DNA of 64,000 nucleotides from NCBI GenBank assembly GCA_963710495.1, contig CAVQAI010000012.1, forward strand, positions 726,089 through 790,088. Reading direction: 5' to 3'. Below the pieces are notes generated by a model. The model was given only the letters and a program-made list of their open reading frames with translations, searched no databases and was not told the origin of the DNA. This DNA is from Bog-756 sp963710495. Lineage in GTDB: Bacteria > Actinomycetota > Acidimicrobiia > Acidimicrobiales > RAAP-2. The position numbers and the translations under genes are program-made. This document shows, piece by piece, positions 1 to 8,740 of the stretch; position 1 is the stretch's first letter; each line of letters begins with the position of its first letter.

Positions 1-609
1 CACGTTCCGGTCGATGAGGGGCGACGAGCTCAGCAGGTTGAGCACCGGGGCGATTCCGCCGGCATGGGCGAAGATCGGGTCGGAGAGCTGGGCGAGGATG
101 CCGGCATCGGGCTGACGGGCCGAACGCAGATCCCCCACCAGGGAGGGGCCCCGGCACTGGAAGATGGCCACGAGGCGGGTGATGGCCCCTTCGACCGGCT
201 CCTCGAAGACGATGTCGGCCTGGTTGAGCCCGGCCGAGGGCCGGTCGCCGGTGAGGTTCCCGATCTTGACCGCCAGGGCCGGCCGGGCCGGTACCGCCCC
301 TCCCGGGGCGGGCGTCCCGGTCAGCGGGCAGAGCGCCACCGGCACCGGTGCGGTCGTCGTGATCGGTGGGACGGACTTGGCCGCGGCCGCCTTCCTGAGG
401 TGGGTGGCGAGGCCCACGGCCACCGCGGCCACCACCACGAGGGCTACGCCACCGAGCGCGTACCACCGAGTCCGTGACCGGCCTGCCCGGTCCCGGCGAG
501 CCTGACGCTGGAGCTCCTGCCGGGACAGGATCGGCGGTCCCTCCCCGGCGCCGGCGGGCCCCGGGGCGTCGTCCGGGCCGGGGCCGGGTGGCGGCGGGTC
601 GACGGGCAT
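1..609 (-). CDS. DUF3048 domain-containing membrane-anchored protein (partial, C-terminus outside window)
   Basis: The reading frame is open from an ATG at 609 down to base 1, giving the first 203 residues; the stop lies outside the window. A Pro/Gly-rich N-terminus with an Arg-rich stretch is followed by one hydrophobic segment at about residues 48-65 (ALGGVALVVVAAVAVGLA), then an extracellular domain. The stretch PALAVKIGNLTGDRPSAGLN, then QADIVFEEPVEG and a D-x-RSAR motif, is the hallmark start of DUF3048 (YerB family), a cell-envelope domain of unknown function. It is divergent from recA with 270 bp between the starts. I infer a membrane-tethered extracytoplasmic protein. Confidence 0.8.
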   Translation of the reverse strand, partial: MPVDPPPPGPGPDDAPGPAGAGEGPPILSRQELQRQARRDRAGRSRTRWYALGGVALVVVAAVAVGLATHLRKAAAAKSVPPITTTAPVPVALCPLTGTPAPGGAVPARPALAVKIGNLTGDRPSAGLNQADIVFEEPVEGAITRLVAIFQCRGPSLVGDLRSARQPDAGILAQLSDPIFAHAGGIAPVLNLLSSSPLIDRNV

Positions 610-678
610 TCGACGGGCGAGGCTAGTGCGCCCCCCGCGGCCACAGGTTGATCCGGCGCGCCGACGGGCATCCCTCAT

Positions 679-702
679 CGAACATGCGTTCGGGCCTAGA
701 GT
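679..702 (+). promoter_or_regulatory. LexA SOS box and likely recA promoter
   Basis: CGAACATGCGTTCG at 679-692 is a perfect CGAAC-N4-GTTCG palindrome, the LexA operator of actinobacteria and Bacillus. TAGAGT at 697-702 would serve as a -10 box, placing the operator across the -35/-10 interval, where repressor would block RNA polymerase. A second -10-like TAGGGT lies at 822-827, so recA may have two promoters, as mycobacterial recA does. The resulting leader would be about 170 nt. Confidence 0.8.
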
Positions 703-879
703 GGGATCCGGACATGCAGCCCAGGCAGGCACCCAGGCAGGCACGGAATCCGGTCGAGGGGCCGGATCCAGGCCGGGATCTCGGATCCAGGCCGACTCCG
801 TCTGGTGTCACACCCGCTCCATAGGGTCGGCCCGGTCAAGTGAGCGACAGCACGACAGCACCGAGGAGAGACGAGCGAC

Positions 880-1953
880 ATGGAACGTGACAAGGCACTC
901 GACATGGCCCTGGGTCAGATCGAGAAGCAATTCGGCAAGGGGTCGATCATGCGGATGGGTGAGAACCTCCACATGAACATCGGGGCCATCCCGACCGGAG
1001 CACTGGCCCTCGACCTGGCCCTCGGTATCGGTGGCCTCCCACGGGGTCGGGTCGTGGAGATCTTCGGGCCGGAGTCGTCGGGCAAGTCCACCCTGGCCAT
1101 GCACGTGGTGGCCGAGGCGCAGCGCAACGGGGGCATCTGCGCCTACGTGGATGCCGAGCACGCCATGGACCCCGTCTACGCCAAGGCCATCGGAGTCAAC
1201 ATCGACGACCTGTTGATCTCCCAGCCCGACACCGGCGAGCAGGCGCTGGAGATCTCCGACATGCTGATCCGGTCCGGGGCCCTCGACGTCCTGGTCATCG
1301 ACTCGGTGGCGGCACTGACCCCACGGGCGGAGATCGAGGGGGAGATGGGCGACTCCCACGTCGGCCTGCAGGCCCGGCTCATGTCCCAGGCCCTGCGCAA
1401 GCTGACCGGCACCCTGTCCAAGTCGGGGACCGTCGCCATCTTCATCAACCAGCTGCGGGAGAAGATCGGCGTCATGTACGGCTCACCCGAGGTCACGCCG
1501 GGGGGCCGGGCGCTCAAATTCTATTCCTCCGTGCGACTCGACATCCGCCGGATCGAGACCATCAAGGACGGAGCCGATCAGGTGGGCAACCGGACCCGCG
1601 TCAAGGTGGTCAAGAACAAGTGCTCGCCGCCATTCAAGCAGGCGGAGTTCGACATCACCTTCGGTCGGGGCATCAGCCGCGAGGGATCGCTCCTCGATGT
1701 CGGCGTCGAGCTTGGCTTCATCAAGAAGTCGGGGGCCTGGTTCACCTACGAAGGTGAACAGCTGGGCCAGGGTCGCGAGAACGTGAAGACGTTCCTGACC
1801 GAGAACCCCCAGCTGATGGCGGAGATCGATGAACGGATCCGGGAGCATCTGGCCGCCAAGAACGCAGTCGACACCGACACCGACACCGGCCCCGTGGCCG
1901 GGCCGGCCGGTGACGATCTCGCCCTCGACGACCAGCCCATCACCCTCGAGTGA
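880..1953 (+). CDS. recA: Recombinase RecA
   Basis: RecA is the DNA-dependent ATPase that forms filaments on single-stranded DNA, catalyses strand exchange and triggers LexA self-cleavage. The 357 residues are full length. Visible are the Walker A motif GPESSGKST (residues 63-71), the VIDSVAAL Walker B strand, the loop L2 region (FINQLREKIGVMYGSPEVTP) and an acidic C-terminal tail. The ATG at 880 follows a GAGGAGAG ribosome-binding sequence. There is no intein and no recX directly downstream. An SOS box lies 190 bp upstream, and a strong hairpin follows the gene. Confidence 0.99.
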   Translation: MERDKALDMALGQIEKQFGKGSIMRMGENLHMNIGAIPTGALALDLALGIGGLPRGRVVEIFGPESSGKSTLAMHVVAEAQRNGGICAYVDAEHAMDPVYAKAIGVNIDDLLISQPDTGEQALEISDMLIRSGALDVLVIDSVAALTPRAEIEGEMGDSHVGLQARLMSQALRKLTGTLSKSGTVAIFINQLREKIGVMYGSPEVTPGGRALKFYSSVRLDIRRIETIKDGADQVGNRTRVKVVKNKCSPPFKQAEFDITFGRGISREGSLLDVGVELGFIKKSGAWFTYEGEQLGQGRENVKTFLTENPQLMAEIDERIREHLAAKNAVDTDTDTGPVAGPAGDDLALDDQPITLE

Positions 1954-2053
1954 AGTGAGCAACGCTGAGCCGTCGGGAGCCCGACGGAATCAGCCCACCT
2001 ACAGCTTGCCCGGTTTCGTGCCGACAGATGCGGGGTAGTCAATCCAATCGCCG

Positions 2054-2081
2054 GCCCGGGACGCGTGTGCGCGTCCCGGGC
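2054..2081. terminator. Hairpin between convergent genes
   Basis: A perfect 12-bp GC-rich stem (GCCCGGGACGCG / CGCGTCCCGGGC) with a TGTG loop sits between the ends of recA (+) and the DMFase-like gene (-). There is no T-run on either side, so it would be a bidirectional hairpin of the U-tract-less type common in high-GC actinobacteria. Confidence 0.7.
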
Positions 2082-2104
2082 TGCCGCGTTCGGGCCAGCA
2101 TCCC

Positions 2105-3790
2105 TCAGGCGGAGGTGCTGATGTTCGGGGCGGTGGCCGAGCGCGAGCCCGGCGTGTAGACCTGGTTCCAGTTGCCCTGGGAGGCGTTGAACACCGACGC
2201 CGGGCCCGAACCGAGGACCGAGTAGACGTTCTCCATCATGCGCAGCAGCGGGTCGGTCACCCCGGGGACGTTGCTCGGCACCACGTTGGACGGTACCAGC
2301 GGGCAGTTGGCCAGCTGGCCGACCCAGGATGCGTTGCCGGTGGCGAAGACCCCGCCGCCGCCGCCGACGGTGTACCAGGTGACGTCGGAGTAGTTGCCGT
2401 GCCGGTTGGGCACGATGGAGTGGGCCACCACATCGAGATTGGACGGCCCGGCGCCTCCGGGCACGTAACGGTCGAACTCACCCTGCACCGCCTTGGGCAG
2501 GATCGGCTTCGGCCCGAGGTCCACCCCGGCCAGCACCCACGAGGACGGGTCGGTGACCACCATGTCGGCCGAGGCCTGCACATCCTGGTAGGTGCTCCCG
2601 ATCAGCTCCGATTCGGGCCGGGTGACCGGAGAATCGGGCCAGTTGACCGTGACCAGCTCGTCGTTCTGGCCGGTCATCGGGTCCTCGGCCGCCGATTTGT
2701 AGCAGACCTCGTGCCGGTTCGGCCCCAGTGGTGAGGGCTCCATGCGGATCTGCCGGAAGCAGGCGTTGGCTCCGAGGAAGGCCAGGTTGACACCCCGGTT
2801 CAAGGCTGCGGTGGCGCCGTCGCGCATCTGGGTCGACCAGTACTCGTCGTGTCCCAGGCTGAAGAGGGCCCGATGGTTGTCGAGCAGTTCGGGACGGACA
2901 TGCAGGTCGATGTCCGTCCAGTAGGTGACGTCCAGGCCCAACCGCTCGGCATCGAAGATGAGCGGGAACTCGTTGCCGACGAGGTCGGCCGCTCCGGACG
3001 CCCAGTCGTGGTCGTAGGGACGGTCGAACGACACGACCCGGGCCCGGTGGTCGAAGGTGCTGTCGCTGGTCGGGTTGTGCACGTAGGACAGCGACCCGTC
3101 GCGGTTGCCGTAGTAGAGGCTGTACCCGCCCCAGCGGTTGTACGCCTGCCAGGTGGTCACGCTCTGCTGGACGACGACCGCCGCCTTGGAGGCGTCGTCG
3201 CGGACGCACAGTGGTACGAACTGTTGCTCGCCGGCCGTCCCGACCAGCTTGAGCAGGTACACGCCGGGTGGCCAGGCGTGGTCGATGACGACGGTCAGCG
3301 ACGGCGACCAGTGGCATTCGACGGTGTTGGTGGATCCGATCAGCGTCGGCGACCCCTGGCGCACTCCTGGTACCTGGGCCGACTGCCAGACCTTCCGGGC
3401 GCCGATTCCCTGGTAGTAGCCCATCCGGTAGGCCTCGACGTGGAACTGGTCCGCCTTGGTGCTGACGTGGAGCGTCACATGGTCCCCGACCGCGGCGCTC
3501 ACCTGGCTGGCGTAGCCCTCGATGTCACCGGCGTTCTGCGGGGTGGTGACCCACCAGGACGTGCCGGTCTTGGCGTTCTCGGCGATGACCTCGGCCGAGG
3601 TGGGGATGGTGACGCCATCGGCGAGCCTGGCGGTGGACGGCGTCCTGGCTGCCGAGCGGGGCCGGGGGCGGTGCGCCGCCGTCCGGCCCGGGGCCTCGCT
3701 CCCACCCGATGTCTCGGCGATGCCCAGGGCCGCGGCGGCCGCCACGGCCCCTCCGGCAGCTCCCCACCCGATGAAGCGGCGCCGGTTCAT
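2105..3790 (-). CDS. Tat-exported protein with N,N-dimethylformamidase beta-subunit-like domain
   Basis: The preferred start is the ATG at 3790, preceded by GAGG and giving the classical twin-arginine signal MNRRRFIGWGAAGG with an Ala-rich hydrophobic core. An in-frame start at 3868 would add 26 residues before the Tat motif. The mature ~500-residue region carries the LGHDEYWS and NLAFLGANACFRQIR motifs of the DMFase large-subunit C-terminal family (PF20254-like). In DMFase this subunit binds iron and hydrolyses an amide, but members of this exported group have no assigned substrate. Expected location is outside the membrane. Substrate unknown; domain assignment by recalled family motifs. Confidence 0.75.
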   Translation of the reverse strand: MNRRRFIGWGAAGGAVAAAAALGIAETSGGSEAPGRTAAHRPRPRSAARTPSTARLADGVTIPTSAEVIAENAKTGTSWWVTTPQNAGDIEGYASQVSAAVGDHVTLHVSTKADQFHVEAYRMGYYQGIGARKVWQSAQVPGVRQGSPTLIGSTNTVECHWSPSLTVVIDHAWPPGVYLLKLVGTAGEQQFVPLCVRDDASKAAVVVQQSVTTWQAYNRWGGYSLYYGNRDGSLSYVHNPTSDSTFDHRARVVSFDRPYDHDWASGAADLVGNEFPLIFDAERLGLDVTYWTDIDLHVRPELLDNHRALFSLGHDEYWSTQMRDGATAALNRGVNLAFLGANACFRQIRMEPSPLGPNRHEVCYKSAAEDPMTGQNDELVTVNWPDSPVTRPESELIGSTYQDVQASADMVVTDPSSWVLAGVDLGPKPILPKAVQGEFDRYVPGGAGPSNLDVVAHSIVPNRHGNYSDVTWYTVGGGGGVFATGNASWVGQLANCPLVPSNVVPSNVPGVTDPLLRMMENVYSVLGSGPASVFNASQGNWNQVYTPGSRSATAPNISTSA

Positions 3791-4089
3791 GCGGGGCACC
3801 TCGTCGGCAGGTTGGGTGCCCGAATTCCTCAGGTGCCGGTCCGGCTGGTGTGGCGAGTGCTGACCCATGGATCGTTCCGGGAGTGAGGCTCCTCAGCCTG
3901 GCTGGGCTCCCACAGGCCGCCACCACGTGGGTGCCGCCTGCCTCCACACTAGTGACTCCACGGCCGTCGGTGGGGCTCGCCACGGTGATACTGGCAGCGG
4001 AGCCCGCCCCCGCTTACGCTCGGCGCGCCGGACCGAGCTCCGGGTGGGACCCCGGTTGGCGCCCGGCACGGACGAAGGAGAGCAGGGTC

Positions 4090-5019
4090 ATGCAATTCGG
4101 AATCCTCCCGCCGGTCCGCGCCGGGGTGACGGCCGATCCCGAGTGGATGACCGGCTTCACCCGGCATGCCGAGGGCTCCGGCTTCGAGTCGGTGGTCCTG
4201 GTGGAGCACGCCGTGGTCGTCTCCGACTACACCAGCACTTACCCCTATGCACCCTCGGGGAAGATGCCCCTGCCCGACGACTGCCGGATCCCCGACCCGC
4301 TCGACCTCATGGCCTACCTGGCCGGCGTGAGCACCGGCATCTCGTTGGCCACCGGGGTCCTCGTCCTCCCCAACCATCAGGCCGTGGTCCTGGCCAAGCG
4401 CGTGGCCACGGTCGACGTCCTCTCGGGCGGTCGGGTCCGGCTGTGCGTGGGCCTCGGCTGGATGGACGAGGAGCTACGGGCCACCGGAGCCGATCCGCGC
4501 ACGCGGGGCCGGCGGACCGACGAGGCCATCGCCGTGATGCGGACGCTGTGGTCCGATGCCGGTCCCGCCGGGGCCGACTTCGACGGCGAGTTCTTCTCCT
4601 TCCGCCGGGCCCACTCCTTCCCCAAGCCGGTACGTCCCGGGGGTGTCCCCATCCACATCGGCGGCCACAGCCAAGCCGCGGCGCGCCGGGCCGGCCGGAT
4701 CGGAGACGGGTTCCAGCCGCTCGGGCTGGAGGGCGACGCGCTGGCATCGCGGATCGCTGACATGCGGGCGGCGGCGCACGAGGCCGGGCGAGATCCTGCC
4801 GACGTCGAGATCACCCTGTCCGGCTATCTCCCGGCGCTGACCGAGGAGGACGTCGAACAGGCCGAAGGGATCGGGGCGGCCCGGATGGTGGTGGCCACCA
4901 CGGTGACCGGCCATCTCGACCAGGTGCGGGAAGAGATGTCGGGCTTCGCCGAGCGGTTCGGTCTCGAGGCTCCGGCAGGCCGGGTACCCGCCGGCCGGGT
5001 GTCCGGAGGTCGGCGATGA
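4090..5019 (+). CDS. LLM-class F420-dependent oxidoreductase
   Basis: A luciferase-like (alpha/beta TIM barrel) hydride-transfer enzyme of about 309 residues. The ATG at 4090 follows AAGGAGAG; longer open sequence upstream lacks family similarity. Family features are the N-terminal strand MQFGILPPV, GISLATGVLVLPNHQAVVLAKRVATVDVLSGGR, the WMDEE segment and PIHIGG near the C-terminal half. Such proteins usually bind coenzyme F420 in actinobacteria, though some use FMN. The next gene overlaps its stop (ATGA), so the two are translationally coupled and probably act in one pathway. Substrate unknown. Confidence 0.88.
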   Translation: MQFGILPPVRAGVTADPEWMTGFTRHAEGSGFESVVLVEHAVVVSDYTSTYPYAPSGKMPLPDDCRIPDPLDLMAYLAGVSTGISLATGVLVLPNHQAVVLAKRVATVDVLSGGRVRLCVGLGWMDEELRATGADPRTRGRRTDEAIAVMRTLWSDAGPAGADFDGEFFSFRRAHSFPKPVRPGGVPIHIGGHSQAAARRAGRIGDGFQPLGLEGDALASRIADMRAAAHEAGRDPADVEITLSGYLPALTEEDVEQAEGIGAARMVVATTVTGHLDQVREEMSGFAERFGLEAPAGRVPAGRVSGGRR

Positions 5020-5561
5020 CCGATCGACCGCCTCCTCCGAACCCGTCCGACGTTGAGGCTCTGCGGGCGCTGTCAGCGGACTACGCCGCCGCCGTCGACG
5101 GCCGGGACGGTGACGCGTTCGCCGCCCTCTTCACCGCCTCAGGCGAGCTGCTGGTGCCCGATGTGCCCGACGACCTGAGCCCGGTGGTCCGTCGCACCGG
5201 CCGCGAATCGCTCCGGCTGGTACCCGACGAGCTCCGCCGGTTCGCCCGGACCTTCCATCAGGTCTCCGACCACCGCTTCATCTTCAGGGGTGATCGGGCT
5301 CTCGGCGAGGTGCGCGGCGTGGCCCACCATGTCGCCCTGGCCAGTCGTGGTCACCGGACCCGAGGCCGGTCCCGGGCCAAGACCGGCGACAGCGCGGGCA
5401 CCGACACGGTGTGGTTCATCCGTTACGTCGACGACTACCTTCGCACCCCGGCGGGGTGGCGCTTCGAGCGGCGCGCCCTGCACCTCGAATGGATCGAGGA
5501 GCACCCGGTCACCGTCTTGCCCACGACCCCGTCGACAGGTGGGATCGCCGGAGGGTCCTGA
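5016..5561 (+). CDS. SnoaL-like / nuclear transport factor 2 family protein
   Basis: The 181-residue product starts within the stop of the LLM oxidoreductase. The N-terminal helix EALRALSADYAAAVDGRDGDAFAALF is typical of SnoaL-like cone-fold (NTF2) proteins, followed by GEVRGVAHH, a YVDDYLRTPAGWRFERRALHLEWI strand pair and a Pro-rich tail. The family includes isomerases, dehydratases and non-enzymatic ligand binders. Coupling to an oxidoreductase suggests action on the same small molecule, but no specific reaction can be assigned. Confidence 0.8.
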   Translation: MTDRPPPPNPSDVEALRALSADYAAAVDGRDGDAFAALFTASGELLVPDVPDDLSPVVRRTGRESLRLVPDELRRFARTFHQVSDHRFIFRGDRALGEVRGVAHHVALASRGHRTRGRSRAKTGDSAGTDTVWFIRYVDDYLRTPAGWRFERRALHLEWIEEHPVTVLPTTPSTGGIAGGS

Positions 5562-5637
5562 CCGCTCGTCGGACGGTCCGCCCGATCTCCCGCTCCCCGC
5601 ATCTCGCCCTCCCCGTCCCCCCCGTCGGACGAGCGGC

Positions 5638-7155
5638 TCAGGTGGTCGGAACCACCTGTGGCGGGGGCGGACCGGCGTAGCGGGCCGCCGGCCGGATGAG
5701 CCGGTTGTCGGCGGCCTGCTCCATGACGTGGGCGCACCAGCCGATGGTGCGGCTCGAGGCGAAGGTCGGGGTGAACATCTCCCGCGGGATGCCGCAGGAG
5801 TGCATGACCACGCCGGCGAAGAACTCGACGTTGGTATAGAGCCGGCGGCCGGGCTTGAGCTCGGCCAGGACCTCTACGGCGGTGCCCTCGACCTGTTCGG
5901 CGAACTCGACGAGGTCGCCGCCGAGCGAGCGGGCCACGTCGCGCAGGAACACCGACCGCGGATCGTCGGTCTTGTAGACCCGGTGGCCGAAGCCCATGAT
6001 CCGGTCACCCCGGGCCACGGCCTGCCGGATCCACGCCTCGGCCCGATCGGTCGTGCCGATGGCGTCGAGCATGTCGAGGGCACGGCTCGGGGCGCCGCCG
6101 TGGAGCGGCCCCGATAGGGCGCCGACGGCGCCGGTGACGGCGGCGGCCAGGTCAGCACCGGTCGAGGCGATGACCCTGGCCGTGAAGGTGGAGGCGTTGA
6201 AGCCGTGATCGATGGTCAGGATCAGGTACTGCTCGACGGCCCGCACCCGGTCGGCCGGGGCCTCCCGCCCGGTCAGCATCCAGAGATAGTTGGCCGCGTA
6301 GGACAGGTCGGGGCGGGGCGGGATCGGGTCCTCCCCGCCGGCGAGGCGGTGGGCAGCGGTCAGGATGGTCGGGACCACCGCGCACAGTCGCAGGGCCTGC
6401 GACCGCAGCTGGTCGTGGTCGATGTCGTGGGTCGGCGGCCAGCCGAGCTCGGACCCGAGCACCGACACCGCGGTGCGCAGGACGTCGAGCGGCGGGCCCA
6501 TCGTGGCGAGGGATGGCAGGAGGCGAGCGACACCCTCGGGGAGCTCCCGCAGGCCGGCCACCTCCCGGCCGAAGCGCCCACCGGCAGCCCGGTCGGGGAG
6601 CTCGCCGTCGAAGAGCAATTGCCAGACGTCCTCGAGCGAGCGGGATGCGGCCAGGTCCGTGGCCGCGTACTGCCGGTAGTGATAAAAGCCTTCAGCGCCC
6701 CGGACGTCGCCGATCGACGTCTCGGCCGCCACCACGCCCTCGAGGCCGCGTGGAATGTCGGGACCGTTCTCCTCGGTGGGCCGGATCTGGGCCACGGCCA
6801 ACAGGTCCCGGATGGACACCACCCCGACCAGATCGCCGTGGTCGACCACGGGCAGGTGCCGGTAGTGGTGGTGGGTGAGTCCGGACCAGGCCGTCCCGAC
6901 TTCGTCGTCCACGCCGAGCACGTCCGGGTCGGCCGTCATCCAACGCCGGACCGATTCGCTCCGGGGGTCGGCCCGGGTGGCCGACGCCCGCAGGAGATCC
7001 CGTTCGGTGAGGATGCCGACCACCGCGTCCCGGTCGGTGACGACGACCGAACCGATCTGGCGGTCGTCCATCAGGCTGGAGGCTTCGGCCAGGAGGGCGT
7101 CGGCCGCGCAGGTCACCGCCGGCGAGGACATGAGGTCGTGCACTGCGGTTGGCAT
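5638..7155 (-). CDS. Citrate synthase-family protein with N-terminal CBS domain pair
   Basis: The ATG at 7155 has an AAGGAG 6 nt upstream and opens the first CBS domain (VHDLMSSPAVTCAADALL). Residues 1-~125 hold two CBS motifs, each ending in a VVGILTERDLL or LVGVVSIRDLL strand; the rest (~380 residues) is citrate/2-methylcitrate synthase, with LHGGAPSRAL and GFGHRVYKTDDPR. In NVEFFAG, Glu stands where classical enzymes have the catalytic Asp of NVDF, a variation to note. CBS pairs bind adenine nucleotides, so energy-state control of acetyl- or propionyl-CoA condensation is an inference. It is divergent from a second citrate synthase gene. Total length 505 residues. Confidence 0.88.
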   Translation of the reverse strand: MPTAVHDLMSSPAVTCAADALLAEASSLMDDRQIGSVVVTDRDAVVGILTERDLLRASATRADPRSESVRRWMTADPDVLGVDDEVGTAWSGLTHHHYRHLPVVDHGDLVGVVSIRDLLAVAQIRPTEENGPDIPRGLEGVVAAETSIGDVRGAEGFYHYRQYAATDLAASRSLEDVWQLLFDGELPDRAAGGRFGREVAGLRELPEGVARLLPSLATMGPPLDVLRTAVSVLGSELGWPPTHDIDHDQLRSQALRLCAVVPTILTAAHRLAGGEDPIPPRPDLSYAANYLWMLTGREAPADRVRAVEQYLILTIDHGFNASTFTARVIASTGADLAAAVTGAVGALSGPLHGGAPSRALDMLDAIGTTDRAEAWIRQAVARGDRIMGFGHRVYKTDDPRSVFLRDVARSLGGDLVEFAEQVEGTAVEVLAELKPGRRLYTNVEFFAGVVMHSCGIPREMFTPTFASSRTIGWCAHVMEQAADNRLIRPAARYAGPPPPQVVPTT

Positions 7156-7299
7156 GCGTTCTCCTTGTTCGGTCATGGGTGACCGGATCGCCGGGTCGCC
7201 GGGTTGTCGAGGACGTCGGCTTGCCGGGTCGTCGGCCCGGCTCGCCTTCTCGGCGCTGGCTCCGCTTCCAGTGTGGCGACACGGCCGGGGTTTGTAAAT

Positions 7300-7314
7300 A
7301 TTGATCAAGTCAAT
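7300..7314. promoter_or_regulatory. Putative operator in AT-rich divergent promoter region
   Basis: The 175-bp gap between the two citrate synthase genes contains an AT-rich island unlike its surroundings. It holds the inverted repeat ATTGA-N5-TCAAT (7300-7314) and a repeated TGATC (7302-7306 and 7314-7318). TGATCT at 7314-7319 could be a weak -10 for a near-leaderless transcript of the gene at 7331. The HTH domain of that gene product is an obvious candidate ligand; this is inference. Confidence 0.45.
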
Positions 7315-7330
7315 GATCTAGCCTGGATTT

Positions 7331-8608
7331 ATGGACCGAACGCTCGACAGCGAGGAGGCTGCCCGCCGGCTCGGAGTCAAGGTCACCACCCTCTACGCCT
7401 ACGTGAGCCGGGGGCTGCTCTCCTCCCAGCCGGCCCCGGCGGGCCGGCGGAGCCTCTTCGACGTGGAGGAGGTCGAGCGCTTGGCCCGCCGCTCCCGCCA
7501 GGGCAAGTCGGTCGAGACCCGGCTGGCCACCATCACCACCGGCATCACCCAGCTGTCCGACGACGGGCCCATCTACCGGGGACGGGCCGCCACCGACATG
7601 GCGACGTCCCTGTCCTACGAGGAGGTGGCCGCCTGGTTGTGGGAGGCGAGCGACCATCCCGACGCGGGAGAGGAGCGCTCGGACCAGAGACCGGGGGAGG
7701 ACGAGACCGGAGCGCCCTCTCCTTGGGAGCCCGTGCCTCTGGGGCCGCCACCCAAGGCCATCGGGACGTCATTGGACCGCATGCGCTGGGCGGTCGTCAT
7801 GGCCGGCGCCCGCAACCCCCTCCGGTCGGATCTCCGACCTGAGACCGTGATCCGAACAGCCCGTCGGGTGGCCGCGTCACTGGTCGAGGTGCTGCCCGCA
7901 GCCAACCCCGGTTCGGGCGGCACAGGTCGTCCGGCCGGCCACGCCGAGCCCGCAGCCCGCACCTCCCCGGCCCTCGCCGCCGGCTCCATGGCCGAACGAC
8001 TGACCGGCCGCCTCAGTGCGGAGCCGAGCGAGGCGCTCGTCGGCGGGATGAACGCAGCCATGGTCCTCCTGGCCGACCACGAGCTGGCCACCTCCACCAT
8101 GGCCGTCCGGATGGCGGCGTCGACCCGGGCCGATGTCTACGACGCGCTGCTGGCCGGACTGGCCACCCTTGCCGGCCCCCTGCACGGAGGTGCGAGCCAG
8201 CTGGCCTACGGGCTGCTGGTCGAGGCGGAACGCCGGGGTGCCGAGCGCGCCCTCGATGACACCCTGCGCTGGCAGGGGGTGCTCCCCGGTTTCGGCCACG
8301 CCGTCTACAAGCACGGCGATGCCCGGTTCGGGGTCCTCTACGGGCTGTTCGAATCGATCGCCCGGCCCGAGCAGGCCGACCTGGTCCGCTCGCTCGTCGA
8401 GCTGGCCGCCGGGCACTCCATCCCCCTGCCCAATGTCGATCTCGCCCTGGCCGCGTTGGCCTGGTCGACGGGGATGCCGCCGGACACGGGGTCCACCGTC
8501 TTTGCCGTGGCCCGGGTGGCCGGCTGGGTCGCCCACTATCTCGAAGAGCTCGAGGAGCGGCCGTTGCGCTATCGCGCTCGGGCCGTCTACGCCTCCCGGA
8601 GCCGCTGA
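7331..8608 (+). CDS. Citrate synthase-family protein with N-terminal MerR-like helix-turn-helix
   Basis: 425 residues. Residues 1-~60 form a MerR/excisionase-type DNA-binding domain (DSEEAARRLGVKVTTLYAYV, then RGLLSSQ and a GRRSLFDVEEVERLARR wing). The rest is a citrate synthase fold with LAGPLHGGASQLAYGL, GFGHAVYKHGDARF and NVDLALAAL, so the His and Asp catalytic positions appear present. A linker of about 35 residues at ~115-150 is charged and low in complexity. HTH-citrate synthase fusions occur in actinobacteria. Whether this one is an enzyme, a metabolite-sensing regulator or both is not shown by sequence. It faces the CBS-citrate synthase gene across a palindromic promoter region. Confidence 0.86.
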   Translation: MDRTLDSEEAARRLGVKVTTLYAYVSRGLLSSQPAPAGRRSLFDVEEVERLARRSRQGKSVETRLATITTGITQLSDDGPIYRGRAATDMATSLSYEEVAAWLWEASDHPDAGEERSDQRPGEDETGAPSPWEPVPLGPPPKAIGTSLDRMRWAVVMAGARNPLRSDLRPETVIRTARRVAASLVEVLPAANPGSGGTGRPAGHAEPAARTSPALAAGSMAERLTGRLSAEPSEALVGGMNAAMVLLADHELATSTMAVRMAASTRADVYDALLAGLATLAGPLHGGASQLAYGLLVEAERRGAERALDDTLRWQGVLPGFGHAVYKHGDARFGVLYGLFESIARPEQADLVRSLVELAAGHSIPLPNVDLALAALAWSTGMPPDTGSTVFAVARVAGWVAHYLEELEERPLRYRARAVYASRSR

Positions 8609-8641
8609 CACCGGTCGCCGGGCCGGGCGTGTGCCCGGTCG

Positions 8642-8723
8642 GGCGGGATCGGCGTGATTGGCGAGATCGGCGGGACGGGCCGGACCGGCGGGACTGGCCG
8701 GACCGGCGGGACCGGTCGGCCGG
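8642..8723 (+). repeat. Short GC-rich tandem repeats
   Basis: Three 18-bp units of the form CGGGAC-N-GGCCGGACCGG lie at 8671-8723 (the last degenerate), preceded by 9-bp GGCGNGATC-like units. They sit just upstream of the SDR start and are in frame with it, but I regard them as non-coding because the SDR fold begins only after 8741. Confidence 0.6.
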
Positions 8724-8740
8724 ATCTACGCTCGGATGGC

